From contig JAPSLO010000008.1 of NCBI GenBank assembly GCA_031180725.1, positions 284,545 to 348,544 on the forward strand: 64,000 nucleotides of DNA, in the 5' to 3' direction. The notes under the pieces are model-generated. The model saw only the letters and a list, made by a program, of their open reading frames with translations, was not told where the DNA came from and ran no database searches. Each line of letters opens with the position of its first letter. Position 1 is the stretch's first letter. Below, one piece after another: positions 35,588-44,384 of this stretch. Source of the stretch: Roseomonas sp. GTDB lineage: Bacteria > Pseudomonadota > Alphaproteobacteria > Acetobacterales > Acetobacteraceae. Both the position numbers and the translations under genes were made by a program.

Positions 35588-37189
35588 TCAGCGCACCACG
35601 CGCATGTCCAGCGCCTTGTAGACGCCGATGCCATACAGGCCATGCGCCCGCACGCCCTGCACGCGGTTGGAACTGGCGACGAAGAGCTGCTCCCGCGCCA
35701 CGGTCAGCCATGGCGCTTCCTCGGCGAGCTGGCGCTGGATGTTCGCGGCCGCCCGGGCGCGCACGGCCGGATCGAGCGCGCTGCGGGCTTCCTCCAGCCA
35801 GGCATCGGTCTGCGGGTTGTTCCAGTTCATCCGGTTCGGTGTCGGCCGGTTGCGGCTGTGCCAGTAAAGGCTAAGCGCATCGGTCGCCGAGAAATACGGA
35901 TAGGACAGGAAGAACGCATCGAATTCCTGGGTGGCCAGGCGCCCCCAGGCCACGGTGGCGTCAAACAGCTGGACGCGCATCTCCAGCCCGACGCGGCGCA
36001 GCGCCTGCTGAATGATCTCGCCCTGGCGCTGGTTCTCCAGCGTGTTGATGCCATAAACGAGGAAGCTGGCGCGCTGGCCGTCCTTCACCCGGATGCCGTC
36101 CGGGCCAGGGCGCCAGCCGGCTTCCTCCAGCGTACGCTGGGCGGCGGCGGGGTCAAAGGCCGGCACCATGGCATCGCTCTGGGCGTCGTAGTCGAGCGCG
36201 TTGGGGTTGACGATGTTCTTCGCCGGGATGGCGCTGGCGAACCACACGGCGCGGGTCAGCGCGGTGCGGTCCACCGCCTGGTGGATGGCGCGGCGGACGG
36301 CGCGGTCGTTCATCACCGGCTTGTCCACGCGGAAGCCCAGGAAGAAGTCCCAGAAGTAGTTGGGCTGCGTGGCCAACGTCACCGTGGGCACACGGCGCAG
36401 GCTTTCCAGCGCCACCGGCGGCACATACTGCGTCACGTCGCCCTGGCCGGTCTGCAGCGCGGCCAGACGCGCGGTCGGCTCTGGCACCACGCGCCAGACG
36501 ATACGCTCCACATGGGCGGGGCCGCGGTTCTCGTAAATCGGCGGGCCCCAGCGGTAGTTCGGGTGGCGCTGCATCACCAGCTCGCTGCGCGGCGTCCAGC
36601 TCACCCAGCAATAGGGGCCAGTGCCGTTGAAGCCCTGGGCGCCGAAATTGTCGCCCAGGCGCTCTGTCACGTTCTTGTCGATGATCCCCGCGAAGAACAG
36701 CGTGAGCTGCGACAGCAGCTCGCTGAAGGGCGAGTTCAGCTCGTACTCGACCGTGTACTGGTCACGGGCACGGACCTCCTTCACCGGCCCGGCGCGCCAG
36801 GCGACGGGGCTCCGGGTGGCGGGCGCGACCCAGCGGTTGATCGAGAAGACCACGTCCTCCGCCGTCATCGGCTTGCCGTCGCAGAAGGTGACGTCGCGGC
36901 GCAGATGGAAGGTGTAGAGCTTGCCGTCCGGAGAGACCTCCCAGCGCTCGGCGAGGCCGGGGCGGATGGTGCGTCCATCCCAGTCCATGCTGACCAGCGT
37001 ATCCGTCAGCAGGGTGACGATCTCGCCCGCGCCGCGCGCCGTGGAGCGGTGCAGGTCGTAGCGGTCGGCGTCGATCTCACGCAGGAAGATGGCGGTGTTG
37101 CGCGGCGTCTGCGCCTCTGCGGGCAGGGCCGCCAGGCCTGCCAGCGCGGCCGCGCCCAGCAATGCGCGGCGGAGATATGTCCAGGCCAT
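35588..37189 (-). CDS. dppA: ABC peptide/opine substrate-binding protein, DppA type
   Basis: The 533-residue SBP_bac_5 protein has a signal peptide (LRRALLGAAALAGLAALPAEAQ). Family blocks include LAERWEVSPDGKLYTFHLRRDVTF near residue 80 and NGTGPYCWVSW near 195. It captures the substrate in the periplasm for the DppBCDF channel encoded around it. AAGGGAG lies about nine bases before the ATG at 37189; a start ten codons upstream is less likely. The related proteins bind dipeptides, opines, glutathione or nickel, and sequence alone does not decide. Confidence 0.9.
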   Translation of the reverse strand: MAWTYLRRALLGAAALAGLAALPAEAQTPRNTAIFLREIDADRYDLHRSTARGAGEIVTLLTDTLVSMDWDGRTIRPGLAERWEVSPDGKLYTFHLRRDVTFCDGKPMTAEDVVFSINRWVAPATRSPVAWRAGPVKEVRARDQYTVEYELNSPFSELLSQLTLFFAGIIDKNVTERLGDNFGAQGFNGTGPYCWVSWTPRSELVMQRHPNYRWGPPIYENRGPAHVERIVWRVVPEPTARLAALQTGQGDVTQYVPPVALESLRRVPTVTLATQPNYFWDFFLGFRVDKPVMNDRAVRRAIHQAVDRTALTRAVWFASAIPAKNIVNPNALDYDAQSDAMVPAFDPAAAQRTLEEAGWRPGPDGIRVKDGQRASFLVYGINTLENQRQGEIIQQALRRVGLEMRVQLFDATVAWGRLATQEFDAFFLSYPYFSATDALSLYWHSRNRPTPNRMNWNNPQTDAWLEEARSALDPAVRARAAANIQRQLAEEAPWLTVAREQLFVASSNRVQGVRAHGLYGIGVYKALDMRVVR

Positions 37190-37215
37190 GAAGCTCGTTC
37201 TCCCTTGTCGATCGT

Positions 37216-38082
37216 TCACACGCGCAGTCGCGGGTCCAGCGCATCCCGCAGCGCATCACCCAGCAGGTTGAAGGCCAGCACGACGATGAAAATGGCGAGG
37301 CAGGGCAGCACGGAGATGTGCGGCGCGAAGAACAGGAAGGTGCGCCCCTGGCTGGCCATCGCGCCGAGTTCCGCCACCGGCGCCTGCGCGCCAAGACCAA
37401 GGAAGGACAGCGCGGAGCCCAGCAGGATCACCTGCCCGAAGCGGAGTGTCGCGAAGACCAGGATGGGCGAGAGGCAGTTCGGCGCCATGTGCCGCCAGAT
37501 CAGCCGTGCATCGCCCATGCCCTGGGCGCGCGCGGCCTCGATGTAGTCCAACCCCATGACGGTGATGGCCGCGCCGCGGGCGATGCGTGCCATCAGCGGC
37601 ACGGTGGCGACAGCCAGCGCGATGACCACCGCGGGGATGCCCGGGCCGAAGATGGCGGCGATGGCCAGGCCGAACAGGATGGCCGGGAAGGACAGCAGGA
37701 TGTCCATCAGGCGCATCAGCAGGTTGTCGATCCGGCGGTAATAGGCGGCGGCGAAGCCCACAAGCACGCCGACCACGCCGCCGAACAGCAGTGACAGCGC
37801 GCCCATGCCCAACGTCACCTGCAGCCCGTAGAGCATGCGCGAGAGCATGTCCCGTCCCTGGCCATCCGTGCCCAGCCAGTACTCGCCGCCCGGCGGCTGC
37901 ATGATGGCCATCAGGTCGGTCTCGTAGGGATCGCGCGGCGCCAGCCAGGGCGCGAAGACCGCGCCGAGGATGGAGAGCGCCACGATCACCAAGGAGATCG
38001 CCGCCGCCGGCTCCCGCAGCAGCAGCCGCAGGGTGGAGGGGCGGCGGGGAACGGTGATTTCGGTGCCTGCGGTCGCGCTCAC
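37216..38082 (-). CDS. dppC: Dipeptide-type ABC permease, DppC
   Basis: The 288-residue inner-membrane permease has an N-terminal OppC_N helix (LREPAAAISLVIVALSILGAVFAPWL), LGTDGQGRDMLSRMLYG, five further helices and the EAA loop EAARAQGMGDARLIWRHMAPN that contacts the ATPase. The GTG start overlaps the dppB stop (GTGA). The much longer open frame upstream is the antisense shadow of dppB. Confidence 0.92.
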   Translation of the reverse strand: MSATAGTEITVPRRPSTLRLLLREPAAAISLVIVALSILGAVFAPWLAPRDPYETDLMAIMQPPGGEYWLGTDGQGRDMLSRMLYGLQVTLGMGALSLLFGGVVGVLVGFAAAYYRRIDNLLMRLMDILLSFPAILFGLAIAAIFGPGIPAVVIALAVATVPLMARIARGAAITVMGLDYIEAARAQGMGDARLIWRHMAPNCLSPILVFATLRFGQVILLGSALSFLGLGAQAPVAELGAMASQGRTFLFFAPHISVLPCLAIFIVVLAFNLLGDALRDALDPRLRV

Positions 38083-39020
38083 GACGCCCTCACCCGCGGG
38101 TCCAGCACGCCATAGAGCAGATCGACCACCAGGTTCACGATGATGAAGCCGAGGGAGAGGACGATGATGGTGCCCTGCGCCATCGGCAGGTCGCTGGACG
38201 TGATGGCCCCCACCGCCAGCCGCCCGACGCCGGGCCAGGAGAAGACCTGCTCCGTTACCACCGCGCCGCCCAGCAGGAAGCCGATCTGCAGCCCGATCAG
38301 CGTCACCACGGGGATCAGCGCGTTGCGCAGCGCGTGGCGCAGCACCACCAGCCTCTCCGGCAGGCCCTTGGCGCGGGCAGTGCGCACATGCTCGGCGCCC
38401 AGCACGTCCAGCACGGCAGTGCGCGTCATCCGCGCGATAGGCCCGACGAAGACGCCGCCCAGCGTGATGGCGGGCAGCGCGACGGCGCGGATGCCTTCCA
38501 TGGTCCAGAGCGGACCGCCGCGGCCGGTGAAGGGCAGCCACTGCCATTGGAAGCCGACGAACCAGATCAGCAGCAGCCCGACGAAGAAGACGGGCACCGA
38601 GACGCCCGCCACGCTGAACGCCATGACGATCCTGTCCACCAGCGCGCCGCGGTAATAGGCCCCAACCGTGCCCATCGCGATGCCCAGCGGAATGGACCAG
38701 AACAGGCTGGCGAACATCAGCTCCAGCGTCGGCCCGATGGTCGCGCCCAGTTCCTGCGAGACGGGCACGTTGTTGATGATGGACACGCCCAGGTCGCCCT
38801 GTGCCAGCCGCCACAGATAGATGCCGAACTGGACATAGAGCGGCTGGTCGAGCCCGAGGTCGCGGCGGATGGCGTCCACCACCTCGGCACTGGCGGTGGG
38901 GCCGGCGCGCACCACGGCGGGATCGGTGGGCACCACCTGCATCAGCAGGAAGCCCACCAGCAGCACGCCGAACATCACCGGCACGGCCATCAGCAGGCGC
39001 TGGACGGCGTGCCGCAGCAT
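38079..39020 (-). CDS. dppB: Dipeptide-type ABC permease, DppB
   Basis: The 313-residue permease has six helices, the N-terminal RLLMAVPVMFGVLLVGFLLMQVVPTDPA typical of DppB, a periplasmic LGLDQPLYVQFGIYL stretch, and the EAA loop VRTARAKGLPERLVVLRHALRNA. Its ATG shares one base with the stop of the preceding amidohydrolase (TGATG), so the hydrolase and the importer are translated from one message. Confidence 0.92.
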   Translation of the reverse strand: MLRHAVQRLLMAVPVMFGVLLVGFLLMQVVPTDPAVVRAGPTASAEVVDAIRRDLGLDQPLYVQFGIYLWRLAQGDLGVSIINNVPVSQELGATIGPTLELMFASLFWSIPLGIAMGTVGAYYRGALVDRIVMAFSVAGVSVPVFFVGLLLIWFVGFQWQWLPFTGRGGPLWTMEGIRAVALPAITLGGVFVGPIARMTRTAVLDVLGAEHVRTARAKGLPERLVVLRHALRNALIPVVTLIGLQIGFLLGGAVVTEQVFSWPGVGRLAVGAITSSDLPMAQGTIIVLSLGFIIVNLVVDLLYGVLDPRVRAS

Positions 39021-40642
39021 CAGGAAAGCACCTTGTGCCGGTCGAAGATCGGCTCGCCGTCGCGCAGCGTCAGGTCGCAGTGCGTATCGCGGAGGATCTG
39101 CTCGGGCTCGGCGGTGAAGATGTCGCGGGACAGCACGGCGAGATCGGCCTGCATGCCCGGCTCCAGCGTGCCGCGGCGGTCCTCGGCGAATTGGGTGTAG
39201 GCGCCGCACCAGGTCTGGCAATGCACCGCCTGCTCCACCGTCAGCGCCTCCTCCGCCCCCATCACGGTGCCGCGGCTGGTCTTGCGCGTGATCATGGTGA
39301 ACAGGTTCACGTAAGGGTCCACGGTGGATACCGGGCAGTCGGAGCTGGCGGCGGGATTATGGCCTTCCTCCAGCCAGGTCCGCATCGGATAGGCGCGATC
39401 GCTGCGCTCATGCCCAAGGTTGCGGATGTAGAGGTCGCCGAACTCGTACATGAAGACCGGCTGCGGCACGGGCAGGATGCCGCGCGCCTTCATGCGGCGG
39501 CGCTGGTCCGGCGTGACGAAGCCGCAATGCTCGATGCGATGGCGTCGGCCGGCGAAGGGATGCGCTGCGCTGTCGGCGGCTTCCATGCCGGACAGCACCT
39601 GCTCGATCGCCGCATCGCCGATGGCGTGAATGTCGAGCTGCCAGCCCTGCTCGTGATACAGCTTCAGCAGGGCGTGGATCTTCTCGTCGGGGAAGGTGAA
39701 GACGCCGGTGCCGCCGCCGGCGCTGGCCAAGTACGGGTCGAAGAAGGCCGCCGTCAGCCCGCCGGCGGAGCCATCGGCGAAGACCTTCACCGCGCCCCAG
39801 CGCAGCCGGTCATCGCCCTGCATCGGGCGCATGCCCGCTTCCCAGGCCTGCTGCGCAATTCCTTCCGGGTTGCCGGCCAGCACCTGCCACATGCGCAGGC
39901 TCATCCGCCCCGCATCCCGTGCGGCGTGATAGGCTTCGACTTCCGCCATGCCGGCGACCATGCCGATATTCATGTCGGTGGCGCTGGCGAATCCAAGTCC
40001 GGCCAGTTGGTTGCAGGCGGCCTCGATGCCGGCGACCATCGTAGCCTGGTCCGGTTGGGGGATGAAATCGCGCACCAGGCGCATCGCGCGTTCCTGGAAC
40101 AGGCCAGTCAGCGCGCCACCCTTGCGCTCGATCACGCCGCCTTCGGGGTCGGGCGTGTTGTGCCCCACCCCGGCCACGCGCATCGCGGCGCTGTTGGCCA
40201 CACCCATATGGCCGCAGGTGCGCACGATGAAGACCGGATTGTCGGGCGATGCCGCGTCCAGCTCCGCGGCCGTCGGGTGGCGGCCGACATCCAGCTCGCC
40301 ATGATCATAGCCGCGGCCAAGCACCCAGGCGCCCTTCGGCGCGGCCTGCGCGGCGCGGCGGATGCGGCCCAGAAGCTCATCCAGGCTGCGCACCTCCTCG
40401 GCGCGCAGGTTCACCTGCGCCAAGCCCAGGCCATAGGGCAGCAGGTGCATATGGGCTTCGTTGAAGGCGGGGATCGCCACGCGGCCATCCAGATCCACCC
40501 GGCGGGCACCCGGCGCGGCGGATGAAACCTCCTCCATGCTGCCCACTGCCAGCACGCGTCCATTGCGGAGCGCAATGGCCTCGGCGAAGCCACCGGCGAG
40601 CCCCCGGAAGATGCGACCGCCGGTCAGAACGAGATCCTGCAT
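39020..40642 (-). CDS. YtcJ-like amidohydrolase (amidohydrolase 3 family)
   Basis: The 540-residue protein has the AepA/YtcJ architecture. A small beta domain leads to FNEAHMHLLPYG with the HxH metal pair near residue 62. Later motifs are LDIHAIGDAA, RIEHCGFVT and SSDCPVSTVDP, giving the remaining His and Asp ligands. Enzymes of this group remove formyl or acyl groups from amines or hydrolyse N-substituted amides. As the first gene of the dpp operon it probably acts on the imported substrate. The operon promoter should lie in the 250-base gap upstream. Confidence 0.85.
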   Translation of the reverse strand: MQDLVLTGGRIFRGLAGGFAEAIALRNGRVLAVGSMEEVSSAAPGARRVDLDGRVAIPAFNEAHMHLLPYGLGLAQVNLRAEEVRSLDELLGRIRRAAQAAPKGAWVLGRGYDHGELDVGRHPTAAELDAASPDNPVFIVRTCGHMGVANSAAMRVAGVGHNTPDPEGGVIERKGGALTGLFQERAMRLVRDFIPQPDQATMVAGIEAACNQLAGLGFASATDMNIGMVAGMAEVEAYHAARDAGRMSLRMWQVLAGNPEGIAQQAWEAGMRPMQGDDRLRWGAVKVFADGSAGGLTAAFFDPYLASAGGGTGVFTFPDEKIHALLKLYHEQGWQLDIHAIGDAAIEQVLSGMEAADSAAHPFAGRRHRIEHCGFVTPDQRRRMKARGILPVPQPVFMYEFGDLYIRNLGHERSDRAYPMRTWLEEGHNPAASSDCPVSTVDPYVNLFTMITRKTSRGTVMGAEEALTVEQAVHCQTWCGAYTQFAEDRRGTLEPGMQADLAVLSRDIFTAEPEQILRDTHCDLTLRDGEPIFDRHKVLS

Positions 40643-40892
40643 GAACCGTCCCGCAAGTTCGGCGCGACTGTCACCGCCGTAACGCAACCCGTCAACCCGG
40701 CGACCGGCCGCGATGCGCCTCTGCGCTACGCACACTGCCAGCGCGAGAGGCAGGCGCTGGCGCGCAGGCGGGCAAACGGGCTACCGTCGAAATGAACGCC
40801 AGGTCACGCGCGACACGGATGATACGTCCGAGACCCGCGCCGACATCCTGCCGCAACGGAGACCCCGTAACACATGGCGGCAGGAGAGGCTC

Positions 40893-41435
40893 ATGACACC
40901 CACCATCCGCGCCGCCCGCCCCGAGGAGCTGGAAAACCTGCTCGCGATGCAGTTCCGCAGCCTGCGGGTCTTCGGCGCCGCCTTCCATGAACGGGACGTG
41001 CTGGAAGCCGCGCTGGCGCAGATCGGCACCATGGACCCGCGGCTGATCGGCGATGGCACGCTGCTAGTTGCGGAACTCGCGGGGCGGCTGGCGGGCAGCG
41101 CAGGCTGGACGACCCGCACGCCCCTCTATGCCCGCCTGCTCCCGGCCACCCTGCCTGCCCTGCCCGTCCCCTCTGCCCGGGTCCGCAGCCTGTTCGTGGA
41201 CCCCGACGTCGCCGGGCTGGGCGTGGGGCGCTGCCTGATGGCGGCGGTGGAAGCGCAGATCCGGGAAGCCGGGCTGGGCGCCGCAGAGCTCCTCGCGCCC
41301 GCCTCGGCCGAACCCTTCTGTGCCAGGCTGGGCTACATGGCGCTGTCTGACCATGCGCTGGAACTGGCGGAAGGCATGGTGCTTCCGGTGCGGCGCATGG
41401 CGCGCCAGTTGGAGCCCGCGCTGGTGGCCGCCTGA
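40893..41435 (+). CDS. GNAT-family N-acetyltransferase
   Basis: The 180-residue protein has a standard GNAT pattern: VRSLFVDPDVAGLGVGRCLMAAVEAQIREAG forms beta-4, the pyrophosphate loop and helix three, and AEPFCARLGYMALSD is motif B. GGAGAGG stands seven bases before the ATG at 40893. It is divergent from the dpp operon. The acceptor is unknown. The gap between the dpp operon start and this gene (250 bases) contains no other coding signal. Confidence 0.85.
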   Translation: MTPTIRAARPEELENLLAMQFRSLRVFGAAFHERDVLEAALAQIGTMDPRLIGDGTLLVAELAGRLAGSAGWTTRTPLYARLLPATLPALPVPSARVRSLFVDPDVAGLGVGRCLMAAVEAQIREAGLGAAELLAPASAEPFCARLGYMALSDHALELAEGMVLPVRRMARQLEPALVAA

Positions 41436-41473
41436 GAAAAATCAAACCTCACGCAAAAGAGAGCGCCGTCCTG

Positions 41474-41500
41474 TGTCGATCCCGGCATCCCTGCTTCGTC
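41474..41500 (+). promoter_or_regulatory. Candidate ECF42-type promoter
   Basis: TGTCGA (41474-41479), a 17-base spacer, then CGTC (41497-41500). As I recall the published ECF42 target motif it is TGTCGA at -35 and CG(A/T)C at -10 with this spacing. It lies 50 bases before the DGPF gene start, where an autoregulated ECF42 promoter would be expected. Confidence 0.6.
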
Positions 41501-41549
41501 GCAGGGGACATGGAAGCCAAGGTGGCTTCCGCGACCAGGGAGAGACCTG

Positions 41550-41966
41550 ATGCGTGTCATGGTGATCGTGAAGGCGACCGCGGACAGCGAGGCGGGCGTC
41601 ATGCCCTCCACCGAGCTGCTGGCCGCCATGGGCCGCTACAATGAGGAGCTGGTGAAGGCCGGCATCATGCTGGCCGGCGAGGGGCTGAAGCCCTCCTCCC
41701 AGGGCAAGCGCGTGGCCTTCGACGGCCCGAATCGCCGCGTCATCGACGGCCCCTTCGCCGAGACGCGGGAGCTGGTGGCCGGCTTCTGGCTGTGGGAGGT
41801 GAAGGACATGGCCGAGGCGGTGGAATGGGTGAAGCGCTGCCCCAACCCGATGCCCGGGCCGAGCGAGATCGAGATCCGGCCGATCTTCGAAATGGCCGAT
41901 TTCGGGGAAGTGGCGACGCCCGAGATCATCGCGCAGGAGGAAAAGCTGCGCCAGCAGCTCCGCTAA
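41550..41966 (+). CDS. DGPF (YCII-related) domain protein
   Basis: The 138-residue protein has the YCII/DGPF fold with the hallmark VIDGPFAETRELVAGFWLW near residue 70 and a conserved His-less active-site region. DGPF proteins are the standard genomic companions of ECF42 sigma factors and are often their main targets; their biochemical role is not settled. GGGAGAG precedes the ATG at good spacing. The sigma gene follows 74 bases downstream. Confidence 0.9.
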   Translation: MRVMVIVKATADSEAGVMPSTELLAAMGRYNEELVKAGIMLAGEGLKPSSQGKRVAFDGPNRRVIDGPFAETRELVAGFWLWEVKDMAEAVEWVKRCPNPMPGPSEIEIRPIFEMADFGEVATPEIIAQEEKLRQQLR

Positions 41967-42015
41967 GCGTGCCGCCGCCGGGGGCCGACCAGGCCCAGGC
42001 GTGATTGCATGGTCC

Positions 42016-42047
42016 CCACCACCCGCCCCAAGCTGGGCGGGTGGTGG
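42016..42047 (+). promoter_or_regulatory. Perfect 13-bp hairpin covering the likely sigma-factor start
   Basis: CCACCACCCGCCC (42016-42028) and GGGCGGGTGGTGG (42035-42047) are exact reverse complements with a six-base loop. The 3' arm contains the GTG codons at 42041 and 42044 that are the best start candidates for the ECF42 sigma gene, and any Shine-Dalgarno sequence. It could hide the ribosome site or attenuate transcription after the DGPF gene. Confidence 0.65.
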
Positions 42048-43315
42048 CGGAACATGAGACACATGCGGCGATCGAAGCCGTCTTCCGGATTGAACGCGCG
42101 CGGCTGATCGGCGGCCTGGCACGGCTGTTGCGCGACATGGACCGCGCCGAGGAGCTGGCGCAGGACGCGCTGGCCATCGCCCTTGCCGAATGGCCACGCA
42201 GCGGCGTGCCGGAGAACCCCGGCGCCTGGCTGATGGCGGCCGCAAGGCGCCGCGCGATCGATGGAATCCGCCGCGACCGGATGCGTGCCCGCAAGCATGC
42301 CGAGATCGGCCGCGACCTGACCGAGGCGGAGGACCGTACGGCCGCACTGGAAGCAGCGCTGGACGACGATCTGGGCGACGAACTGCTGGCACTGATCTTC
42401 ACCGCCTGCCATCCCCTGCTGTCCGCCGATGCGCGCGCGGCATTGACGCTGCGTGTGGTGGGGGGCCTGACCACGGCCGAGGTCGCCCGCGCCTTCCTGG
42501 TGCCGGAAGCCACCATGGCGCAGCGGATCGTGCGGGCGAAGAAGGCCATCGCCCAGGCCGGCCTGCCCTTCGCCGTGCCGCGCGGGGCGGAACGCGCCGC
42601 GCGCCTGCCCTCGGTGCTGGAGGTGATCTACCTGATCTTCAACGAAGGCTATGCCGCGACTGCCGGCGACGACCTGACGCGCCCCGCCCTGTGCCAGGAA
42701 GCGATGCACCTCGGCCGTATCCTGGCCGGCCTGCTGCCGGAGGAGCCGGAGGTGCATGGCTTGCTGGCGCTGATGGAGATCCAGGCTTCGCGCCTGCCGG
42801 CGCGCACCGGCCCCGATGGCGCCGCCATCACCCTGCCGGAGCAGGACCGCGCGCGCTGGGATCGGCTGCTGATCCGCCGCGGCCTGGCCGCACTTGCGCG
42901 GGCGGAGGCGCTGGGCGGCGCCGACGGTCCCTATGCGCTGCAGGCGGCGCTGGCCGCCTGCCATGCCCGCGCCGCGCGGGCCGAGGAAACCGACTGGCTG
43001 CGCATCGCCGGGCTGTACGACCGGCTGCTGGCCACCCTGCCCTCGCCGGTGGTGGCGCTGAACCGGGCGGTGGCGCATGGCATGGCCTTCGGCCCGGAGG
43101 CCGCGCTGGCGCTGCTGGATCCGCTGGCGGCGGAGGAAGCATTGGAAGGTTATGCGCCGCTGCATGCGGCGCGGGGCGACGCGCTGTTCCGCGTCGGACG
43201 CGCGGCGGAAGCGCGGGCGGAGTTCGAGGAGGCCGCCGCGCTGAGCCAGAACCGGCAGGAGCGCACCTTCCTGCTGCGCCGCGCCGCCTCCTGCGAACAG
43301 GCGCGCTCCGGCTGA
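42041..43315 (+). CDS. ECF42-type RNA polymerase sigma factor with C-terminal TPR-like extension
   Basis: The protein of 424 residues has sigma region 2 (AIEAVFRIERARLIGGLARLLRDMDRAEELAQDALAIAL), the conserved PENPGAWLMAAARRRAID, and sigma region 4 (GGLTTAEVARAFLVPEATMAQRIVRAKKAI). A long helical extension follows (about residues 180-424, DUF6596/TPR-like) with SVLEVIYLIFNEGY and SPVVALNRAVAHG, the signature of ECF42. This class has no cognate anti-sigma factor; the extension itself is needed for activity. The start is uncertain: GTG 42041 or 42044 within a hairpin, or a TTG at 42005. Confidence 0.9.
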   Translation: MVAEHETHAAIEAVFRIERARLIGGLARLLRDMDRAEELAQDALAIALAEWPRSGVPENPGAWLMAAARRRAIDGIRRDRMRARKHAEIGRDLTEAEDRTAALEAALDDDLGDELLALIFTACHPLLSADARAALTLRVVGGLTTAEVARAFLVPEATMAQRIVRAKKAIAQAGLPFAVPRGAERAARLPSVLEVIYLIFNEGYAATAGDDLTRPALCQEAMHLGRILAGLLPEEPEVHGLLALMEIQASRLPARTGPDGAAITLPEQDRARWDRLLIRRGLAALARAEALGGADGPYALQAALAACHARAARAEETDWLRIAGLYDRLLATLPSPVVALNRAVAHGMAFGPEAALALLDPLAAEEALEGYAPLHAARGDALFRVGRAAEARAEFEEAAALSQNRQERTFLLRRAASCEQARSG

Positions 43316-43334
43316 TCCGCGCCAGGGCCGCGGC

Positions 43335-44285
43335 TCAGTAGCCGCGCGCGTGGTCGTAGCAGTTGGGCAGCGCCTCGCCGCGGGCGTGGCGGCGGATCAG
43401 TTCCGCCACATGCTCGGCGCGTTCGGCGCGGGAGGGCAGGCTGGCGATATGTGGCGTCACCAGCACCTTCGGATGCGTCCACACCGGATGCTCCGGTGGC
43501 AGCGGCTCCTCCTCGAACACGTCCAGCACGGCGCCCGAAAGCTTGCCGCTGTCCAGCGCGGCCAGAATGTCCCCGGTCACCTGCTGCATGCCGCGCCCGG
43601 CATTCACCAGCCCCGCGCCATCCTTCATGCGGGCGAAGAGCGAAGCCGAGATGATGCCGCGCGTCTCCTCGGTGGCAGGCAGCAGGCAGACGAGGATGTC
43701 ACTCTCCCGCAGGAAGGCGTCGCGTTCGGCGCCCTGCCCGACGAAGCTTTCCACCCCTGGCAGATCCTTGCGGCTGCGCGACCAGCCGATGACCCTGAAG
43801 CCCACGCCCTTCAGCATCAGCGCAGCGGCACTGCCCATATGGCCCAGCCCCATGATGCCGACGGTGGTCCGGGTGGCGATGCGCTCCGGCTCGAAGTACT
43901 CCCAGCGCCGTTCTTGCTGCAGCCGCGCGCTGCGGCGTGCCTCCTTCATCAGGGACAGCACCGCCCAGGTGACGTATTCGGCCATGCGCTGCGCGGCGCC
44001 GGCAGTGGCCATGCGCACCAGCGGGATGTGTTTCGGCAGATCCGGGTCGCGCACGATGAAATCCACGCCTGCGCCCGATCCGAAGATCACCTTGAGATTT
44101 GGATAGCGGCGGAGCCGGCCCGGCTCCGGGTCCCAGACCAGCACGTAATGCACCTGCGCGGGATCCACCGTCGGGTCGTCCCAGAAGCGCACATCCAGAT
44201 GCGGCGCCAGCCGCGCGAAGGCCGAGGTCCAATCCGGCATGGCGGCCTCGCCGCCCGATTTCACCAGCAGGACTGCCTTCGACAC
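43335..44285 (-). CDS. D-2-hydroxyacid dehydrogenase, GhrA-like (glyoxylate/hydroxypyruvate reductase)
   Basis: The 316-residue NAD(P)-dependent enzyme has the cofactor loop GIMGLGHMGSAAA near residue 140 and the catalytic Arg in VNAGRGMQQ, Glu in LDVFEEEPLP and His in VTPHIASLP. The absence of the longer N-terminal domain and the MPDWTSAFARLAPHLDVRFW start match GhrA, which reduces glyoxylate and hydroxypyruvate. I begin at a GTG (44285), since no ATG fits; the frame upstream is the shadow of the EamA gene. Confidence 0.87.
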   Translation of the reverse strand: MSKAVLLVKSGGEAAMPDWTSAFARLAPHLDVRFWDDPTVDPAQVHYVLVWDPEPGRLRRYPNLKVIFGSGAGVDFIVRDPDLPKHIPLVRMATAGAAQRMAEYVTWAVLSLMKEARRSARLQQERRWEYFEPERIATRTTVGIMGLGHMGSAAALMLKGVGFRVIGWSRSRKDLPGVESFVGQGAERDAFLRESDILVCLLPATEETRGIISASLFARMKDGAGLVNAGRGMQQVTGDILAALDSGKLSGAVLDVFEEEPLPPEHPVWTHPKVLVTPHIASLPSRAERAEHVAELIRRHARGEALPNCYDHARGY

Positions 44286-44384
44286 CGCGCGCCCCTTCCC
44301 AGCAACCTGCGCAGCTTCTGCCGTTGCCCGGCCACGGCGTCCAGATGCTTCCGGCCCCGCCAGGCGGCGCCTATACCCCATCCG

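Noticed and set aside
35465..37546. Long plus-strand open frame opposite dppA and part of dppC
   Set aside because: Low-complexity His/Arg/Gly-rich product with no domain; the minus strand holds conserved transporter genes.
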